DNA of 38,993 nt from a virus, in the IMG/VR virus record IMGVR_UViG_3300017788_000072, positions 1 to 38,993 of that record; one strand, written 5' to 3'. The notes beneath the pieces were generated by a model. That model had not been told where the DNA came from, did no database searches, and saw only the letters and a program-made list of their open reading frames with translations. Shown piece by piece: positions 35,101-38,993 of the stretch (its first letter is position 1; every line of letters begins with the position of its first letter). The translations under genes and the position numbers were made by a program.

Positions 35101-38100
35101 CTTTGAACTGAAACTGTAGAGCCTTTACCTTGTTTTGCTTCTGCATCAAATCCTGAATCAGAAATTCTTGCATCAGGATATGTTACAGTATATGTGTCTC
35201 CTATTTTAGATATAAATACATTTTCTGCAACTTGTAAAGGATAGCCGACTTTATTTTCATCAGAATTGGCTTTATCATCTATTTCTGCTATAAATTCTTC
35301 AGCAGTCTTAGTAGGTATTTCAGGTTGTGTCTTTGAAGACACTTGTTCTTCGATGATAGTTTGCGGTTGAGTTACCTCAACTGTTGGTGCTAATGAATTT
35401 TCAACAGCCTGCACTAATTCAGCATTACTACCTTCTTCCTTAGCTCTATGATAAGCCTCTGCTACGGATTGAGGGTCGTTTCGATTCCAAGTTATTATCC
35501 CTTCATTGTTAAGGTCAATAGGAGAAAGAGGTATATTTCTTTCTTCTACAGGCAAACTTTCCAATGCCTTGGCTGTACTCTCTACATCTCTTAATGGTTG
35601 AACTATTTCTTCTTGCGTACCTTGTTCGGTAAAGACTTCAGGTTTTGGTTCGGATACTCTTTCCTCCACCGTTTCGCTAATTCCGGTTTCTGACTGAACA
35701 GGAACTTCTGTTGTGCTTTCGATTTGAATGGCATCTTCTTCTTCGTTTAAAAGGTTAGTTAATTCTTCTGTTGTTAATTCAGCTTTGAGTTTTTCATCAA
35801 CTATTTGTTTTAGTTCATTTCCAATCTCTTCATCATTCTTAACACTTATTGCTGAGCGAAGCATACGTCTTGCACTCATACTACGTGTTTTTTCTAAAAA
35901 CTGTTCCTTGGTATATCTTATACCATCAATCATATATTGAGAAACTCCTTGCTTAGTAGTTCCTAAAGTTTTACTTAAATCAATTGATTGCTCTTCAGGA
36001 GCTAACTCTTTAGTATCAGCAATAACTTTTAATTCCTCGTTAATAGCTTTTATCTTATCGGCATACAGCTCCTTTCTGTTTGTTGAAGATGATAACTCTT
36101 CTTTGGCAGACATAAGCTCCATAGTTCTTGCCAAAACACTTGGCTTAATTGTATTTTCATTTGTACCTACAGATAATGCTTCTCTTGCTTCTCTTCTTAG
36201 ACCTACATTCTCTTGTATGCGTTGATTAACATCAGCATCAATTTTCCCAAGCTGTTGCATATTGTTAGCCCAAGTCGATATTCTTTCATCAGAAGCAGAC
36301 TCAGTACCTACAAAGTTAACATCTGTCAGATTGTTAGCAATATTTATATCTGTGTTGTTTTTAATAGTTCTATAGGTATTAATAGCCATATTAGAACTAT
36401 TGTTCCCTAAACCACCCATAGCTTCTGCCGATATTTCTTTCCAATCAATTTCTTGACCTGCTGTAACCTGAGCTGCAAGTTCTCCTGTGGCTTCAGCTAA
36501 AGGGTCAAATACAGCACGTTCAGTTGTTTGTAAAGCAACTTTTCTTCCTGTACTTGTTAAAGCACTTGTTGGTTTAAATACTTTACCCGCAAGTCCTGCT
36601 GATAAGTAATCAACAACTGCAATCGGAATACCTCTTTTCAAACCTCTTTCTCCTCCTTCTGCCCAAATCTCTTCTTGGCTTAATGCTTGCTCTACTTGAT
36701 TAGGGTCTGTAATGTCATACCCTTTCTCTTTCATAACATCAAGTACAGAGTTTGTATATTCCATAGCTAAACTCGTAGCAGCCATACCTGTTCTGAAACC
36801 TTGAATACCTCCTGTTAAAGCCCCACCGGGAACTGTTATTTCTGCAAATGGACCTCCCAACAATCCTGTTACAGCTCCTGTTCCCGCTCCTGCTGCTGTT
36901 GTAGCAGGAACTATTTTCATTCCGTATGGTAATATTTGACTCAAACTTGTAGCAGCCATAGTGGTCATAAGCTCAAAAGGATTATCTAAGAAAGCGTCTA
37001 ATCCTTCAGCAAAGCCTGATGCCTGTTGCCAACGAGCCATAGCTCTACTTGAGTTAGGAGATTGATTTGTTAAGTTCTCAACTATTATTCGGGCAGCTTC
37101 AGCCTTGTCTGTTTTGCTGTTTACATCTTTCAATCCTAATGTAAATGCCAATATCTGCTCAGCAGCTTTACCGTTTTTATAAGCATCACTAACTGAGTTT
37201 GAGAATGCAGACCAATTGTCCTCGTACTCTCCTTTAATTTGCTTGTTTACTTTAGCATCAAAATATGTTTTTGCATTCTCATATTTTTTAGCCGCAAAAC
37301 TTTGAGTTAATTTAGCATCTTCATACAGCTTTATGACGTTGTTTTTGTTGATAGCCTCTTGTTCATTTTTTGGTTTATACTTCATCAAATCCTTAACAGA
37401 TAATCCGAACATATCCACAGACTTAACTTCAGCGTCTTGAGCTTGAACTTTGGCTTTTGCGTTTAACTGAGCAGCCTCTTTAGCTACTACGTTTTGTTTT
37501 TTATCTAAATATTCATCAAACTCTTCTCTTGTTTTTTGAATTTTTCCTTCAGAAATAAATCCGGCATCAAATACTTGACCTCTTAATTGTTCTTCTTGAG
37601 CTTTATATTTTTCTAAAAGTTTATCAATATCTGAGCGAAATCTTCCATTTACAAGTAATTGAGCATATTTTTGAGCACGCTCATCACTTCCTATGGTTCT
37701 ATCGTTTCTTCTTTCTTCAATAAAATCAACCATATCTCTAACTTTCACATACTCTTCGTATGCTTTTTTATTAGCCATATAGTCAAGACCTCTTTGCTTA
37801 TAGAATTTATCAGCCTCTATATCTACAGGGCTAACATCTTTCCACGCTCCTTTAGCGAATTGTTTTGCTTCTTTATCGGTCTTAAACTCAAATACCTCTC
37901 CTCTTTCTCTTGCTAATTTAAGAGCTTCTTTAAATGGAAGTTCAGTCCACGAGTTTGGATTCGTAGAATAGCTATTTGGGTCTTTAGGAAATAAAGTTGG
38001 TATTACTTTGAATTTACCGTCTTCTTCAAAAGAAGTAAACTTAACAGTAGATGTACTTCCATCAGGATTTAATCTTCCAACTTTTCTAAGTTTTTGAGCT

Positions 38101-38966
38101 TTCAAAGAATTAGATAATAGGTCTCCTGATTGAGCACGTTTTACTTCAGACGCATTTTTGCTGATGAAATCTTTTAATTTATTTGAAGCATCTAAATTTT
38201 CAGATTGGTTTCTATTATTAAAATATATTATAGTTGACTTTTTTCCATCTTTGGTTCTAACAAGGACAGCATCTTTACCGGGCATATACTCTTCAAAAGT
38301 AAACCCATATTTTTCAAAATTTTTAGTTAAGTCGCCTATTACATCTTCTTCTTCCTTTGCAGTAAAGTTTGAATTTACTACAGAATTTAAAGTTGTAGAG
38401 AAATCTTTTCTTGTTCTTAATCCAAGATTAGCTTTTTCGATTTCTTTTTGCTGTTCAAGTTCTTGCTTTTTTTCTTCAATCTGACGAGCTTTAGTTTCTT
38501 TTATTACAGCCAAAGACTCTTTAAGTTCCTTTTGCTGTTGTCTAAAAAATCTTTCTCTATCGTTTTTAGGAGCATTTTTTAATCCCTCAGAAACAGTTTT
38601 CTTAAACTCTTCCTCTGTCATTTTTGGCATAGAAAAAGCAGGTTTCTGTGGTTTAGGAGATTCTTGCGGCTCCGATGAACCAACTTCCGAAAACGAGTCC
38701 AAAGCGAATTTTTTTTTTGAAGGAACAGCCTTTTTTACTTCAGGTTCCTGTGCTACAGTTCCACCACCTACTTGCTGAATAAAAGCATCTAAAGGTCTTC
38801 TTTCGCTAAAAGTTGCGTCTTTTGATGAAATCCAAGAGTGCATTTTAGTAGCATAGTCTTTGTCTTGCATTTTCTGCTTGAATTGGTCATAACTATATCT
38901 GCCCTCGTAAGAAGCATCATTACTTTTAATCCACCCGTATAGGTCTTGTAAATATTTCTCGTTCAT
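29178..38966 (-). CDS. Giant polyvalent protein, probable internal virion / DNA-injection protein
   Basis: 3262 residues, a quarter of the window. The start (MNEKYLQDLYGWIKSNDASY, then YATKMHSWISSKDATFSERR) is a tandem repeat of a 35-residue unit found in giant phage proteins. Residues 145-660 are coiled-coil-rich. At about 670-740 a Gly/Ala-rich hydrophobic stretch (TTAAGAGTGAVTGLLGGPFA) looks membrane-inserting. Two copies of SSKTQP (near 1210 and 1310) flank a domain (VAENVFISKIGDTYTVTYPD). Near 1495 FRIVHDYFGHGILGNQFGAI has His/Glu spaced like a metal site. The last 60 residues are basic and Ser-rich. The layout fits the large polyvalent proteins carried into the host with DNA. I see no T7/N4-type polymerase motifs. 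Upstream promoter and neighbours lie outside the window. Confidence 0.6.
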   Translation of the reverse strand: MNEKYLQDLYGWIKSNDASYEGRYSYDQFKQKMQDKDYATKMHSWISSKDATFSERRPLDAFIQQVGGGTVAQEPEVKKAVPSKKKFALDSFSEVGSSEPQESPKPQKPAFSMPKMTEEEFKKTVSEGLKNAPKNDRERFFRQQQKELKESLAVIKETKARQIEEKKQELEQQKEIEKANLGLRTRKDFSTTLNSVVNSNFTAKEEEDVIGDLTKNFEKYGFTFEEYMPGKDAVLVRTKDGKKSTIIYFNNRNQSENLDASNKLKDFISKNASEVKRAQSGDLLSNSLKAQKLRKVGRLNPDGSTSTVKFTSFEEDGKFKVIPTLFPKDPNSYSTNPNSWTELPFKEALKLARERGEVFEFKTDKEAKQFAKGAWKDVSPVDIEADKFYKQRGLDYMANKKAYEEYVKVRDMVDFIEERRNDRTIGSDERAQKYAQLLVNGRFRSDIDKLLEKYKAQEEQLRGQVFDAGFISEGKIQKTREEFDEYLDKKQNVVAKEAAQLNAKAKVQAQDAEVKSVDMFGLSVKDLMKYKPKNEQEAINKNNVIKLYEDAKLTQSFAAKKYENAKTYFDAKVNKQIKGEYEDNWSAFSNSVSDAYKNGKAAEQILAFTLGLKDVNSKTDKAEAARIIVENLTNQSPNSSRAMARWQQASGFAEGLDAFLDNPFELMTTMAATSLSQILPYGMKIVPATTAAGAGTGAVTGLLGGPFAEITVPGGALTGGIQGFRTGMAATSLAMEYTNSVLDVMKEKGYDITDPNQVEQALSQEEIWAEGGERGLKRGIPIAVVDYLSAGLAGKVFKPTSALTSTGRKVALQTTERAVFDPLAEATGELAAQVTAGQEIDWKEISAEAMGGLGNNSSNMAINTYRTIKNNTDINIANNLTDVNFVGTESASDERISTWANNMQQLGKIDADVNQRIQENVGLRREAREALSVGTNENTIKPSVLARTMELMSAKEELSSSTNRKELYADKIKAINEELKVIADTKELAPEEQSIDLSKTLGTTKQGVSQYMIDGIRYTKEQFLEKTRSMSARRMLRSAISVKNDEEIGNELKQIVDEKLKAELTTEELTNLLNEEEDAIQIESTTEVPVQSETGISETVEERVSEPKPEVFTEQGTQEEIVQPLRDVESTAKALESLPVEERNIPLSPIDLNNEGIITWNRNDPQSVAEAYHRAKEEGSNAELVQAVENSLAPTVEVTQPQTIIEEQVSSKTQPEIPTKTAEEFIAEIDDKANSDENKVGYPLQVAENVFISKIGDTYTVTYPDARISDSGFDAEAKQGKGSTVSVQRKGNLTKEQAIKILKREIKKMSSKTQPNDVETVETKTEGPVQEVTQSGRTAFNEGVESVQQVAQEYRDKITEERRKEQKSYQPERVNPPQPKLFERVSKMIADAYQAIKNEPTQQEVKNAYDALVYETKKQYEFIVGKGLKVIKHDGVGEPYANSQEMLKDIRENNTLKFLPNDVAFGQGNTDVSDNIGLQPSGIKLEDGYELTNSEVFRIVHDYFGHGILGNQFGAIGEENATLQHLDLYSDEAAPAVIFQTRGQNSWVNFSGVNKEANDLRKQARELIKQGKTKEAEELFKKADKLFKFAEPKIGIFPTKFNFKRYETARRISEQEEIDSRPNRRADDLSGLLETYSKKSSGTRGVNKRSLQEVRKIGVFDLNVIAEYTLDDLIDEGIKKAFPKFKGVQKIYEVTNGDVYRKMMEESLKDNPYAASVTVHSAEDFNGMRMFVTEDGSTGITITKEGFLGGAFSDPNAKRPQNLAQLMVIGIKEGATTAEAFDTILPDYYSKFGFKAVSRTAFNDAYKPMIANGNAVKDWDYETYRDFNDGRPDVVFFIYDGGDRNTIENRLGLFDLYQNYEKANTESFDKDGYEKAEEVMKQQAVKRLEFELDIDSENEVSEQSPETQESTQPISQELNEQDLPGYDRMMGEVEGIVQKSKRRGVSEAKTADNVLSYVMGSKVYEDATDVQREALVRDIRKRFGLREKAAPSVAKLFGKIKDVKKITMNEKVALKKQIRDLARGARDAVRAFRLASQQLSKDVKELKQSGKITADQAANIIRAFSKVNVFSAKSVDRFTNYMAKVFENADYAAKIKEAKGLRSNLKKLSKNKDKNANLRVAAAQFVNIDPALVEDIETYNEVAAKLKEAVTGSSIRGQKVKFAETTNIKEATDYISKTLKEQEQKIREERIAELQELMGVDASEFSAEEMLALLEPEAKTNKYNEGIVRATIKRAFDVYSAVIKESISTGKDIFTDEDVEYTKAQKELIKKFMNMDTDKMSVKDSLAAVDSLMNFLTNQSTAKMEAVVRKYTGQQNAAKIRRDGITAVPLRKLWSTRFGRFLGEQTTNLNILFEKMFVGFNRSGKVRDAMGLTDLINGKSNAQRQTNNIVSNYVAEFYNKKANNQKFNTLFNNVERGMTAFVSRSIIGTEAEMQAEFDRRKKLIEESIEVLSEGNEQERKKALAYQQVYDKILDGSTNVSDVQSKVDPTNLEAVDFWVREWDSKFDELSDTAVNIYNKVLDKDLNYIPDRFTRMSYDGGSVDLANTASAFITNTNGNLYKKETGVLMEATRPEELPKNKDSKEAESYIDLSFDKNNSNSMYDALVDINTAGPIRQVEAFMNTADFRKIFGVDADLIKGTKSNIGRVQQYIQNIRNKNPYSNDEFAKAMRGLNKIATLGVSQALAGPTQPLKQVVPVVFNTLINAKGNIDFSAMSNKDFMTWLNESGYAIANRGVESLADIDSINQLIEQAAESKGAKFVKLIEDANKKWLKLFLTKPDAWVAISSWKSFYEQGLRDQGIDTKGIDYSNHEINQKAADYAQKQVDRQQNVSDTDMAGAFFSDRNPKSQLLMKIFMPFASFRMNQGSRLGSDLRVLSNWDVSTAEDKKIAARSLAGYAVEMAVFRTISAGIAISLASLAASLMGKGDDEEEKKKRREAIVKGAVTSTVTDIFSPLPVLDKFVQDNGAFIFESIQKGFGIDDKDIKNIYTSKKVDFVSSLGTLGIAANRIDEIWNLISLSATGEYKDDFGKTKQISEENRQALTQMIAPVLVANVTGLASPEVATVGRNVVRIAKKKGATTEEIREMREQVELIQKMVDEATSPEEVESAEAMLDRVKNPEKYQEEKDELEDMKKRLLVDEETGTVYENLTDLERYNPELYEKNFGEGSEYYELSKPEKELDKIFKEKKREDKDKEFGYVPKKKRKKNSDGTYKKYSSSKKYSSSSKSSSDSGSQSSYNSKYEYYDSDGVKTTVTRSSERKSKYD
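35027..35042. repeat. 16-bp palindrome, one mismatch, in the giant gene
   Basis: GTGTCTTTGAAGACAT, last base differs. Read on the minus strand as MSSKTQP. Confidence 0.75.
35327..35342. repeat. 16-bp palindrome in the giant gene
   Basis: Perfect GTGTCTTTGAAGACAC, 300 bases from the copy at 35027. Read on the minus strand as VSSKTQP. The shared SSKTQP suggests duplication of a short segment or two insertions in the same frame. Confidence 0.85.
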
Positions 38967-38993
38967 ATTGAATTATTTTTTTATGGTGCTTGA

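Noticed and set aside
29178-38966. Giant protein as an N4-type virion RNA polymerase
   Set aside because: Size is similar but I found none of the T7/N4 polymerase motifs, so I kept the general polyvalent-protein call.
1-38993. CRISPR array, insertion sequence or integration site
   Set aside because: No regularly spaced repeats, transposase or integrase seen. The palindrome copies are irregularly spaced and have no spacers.

Overview
This window looks like part of the genome of a tailed bacteriophage, probably strictly lytic, that infects a Bacteroidota host. The host call rests on three things. Promoters match the Bacteroidota -7 consensus TAnnTTTG (for example 14019-14026, 16686-16693, 20415-20422). 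Start codons are preceded by AT-rich leaders such as AAATCAATATTATG rather than Shine-Dalgarno sequences. The genome is AT-rich, with small genes packed close together. I saw no integrase, no CI-like repressor and no tRNA gene.

Layout. (1) 1-7275, minus strand: virion and lysis module. It holds a truncated tail fibre with YadA-like repeats, a lysis cassette (holin, zinc M15 peptidase with an EF-hand-like loop, one-piece spanin), presumed structural proteins and a string of very small lysine-rich proteins. Several of these fall below usual gene-calling length and overlap as TAATG. (2) 7329-7778, plus strand: a winged-helix-like protein. (3) 7744-10271, minus strand: GroES and GroEL with three small genes between them. 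(4) 10272-11797: a strand-switch zone with two small minus-strand genes, AT-rich DNA, CAGCC-rich repeats and promoters. (5) 11798-22698, plus strand: a long early-type region. Its first part (11.8-15.3 kb) is richer in G+C. It encodes an amidoligase-like protein, a three-part class II glutamine amidotransferase / gamma-glutamylcyclotransferase / zinc-ribbon fusion and many small conserved phage proteins. It ends in a recombination set: DnaA domain IV-like protein, Sak/DUF1071 annealing protein, PD-(D/E)XK exonuclease and SSB-like protein, closed by a terminator. (6) 22913-29181, plus strand: primase-helicase, SNF2-type helicase, VRR-NUC and a second PD-(D/E)XK nuclease, and a second DnaA-like protein. 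(7) 29178-38966, minus strand: one giant gene of 3262 codons, probably an internal virion protein.

Most unusual content. Four hammerhead self-cleaving ribozymes lie within 1.6 kb (13407-15289), each in a gap between genes. Three are type III (open helix III) and one is type I (open helix I); all have the CUGAUGA...GAAA core and compensating stems. A 16-bp palindrome, GTGTCTTTGAAGACAC, occurs about eleven times in the window. Along the 11.8-18.2 kb gene array, every junction with a real gap has a hammerhead, this palindrome or a promoter. The non-overlapping genes of this region therefore look separated by RNA-level processing or control elements.

How the genes may work together. The amidoligase and the GAT-II/GGCT fusion probably form a small peptide- or amide-modification pathway. 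The 20.4-29.2 kb genes replicate and recombine the DNA. GroEL/GroES may fold virion proteins such as the giant protein. The lysis cassette disrupts the inner membrane, peptidoglycan and outer membrane in turn, which fits a Gram-negative envelope.
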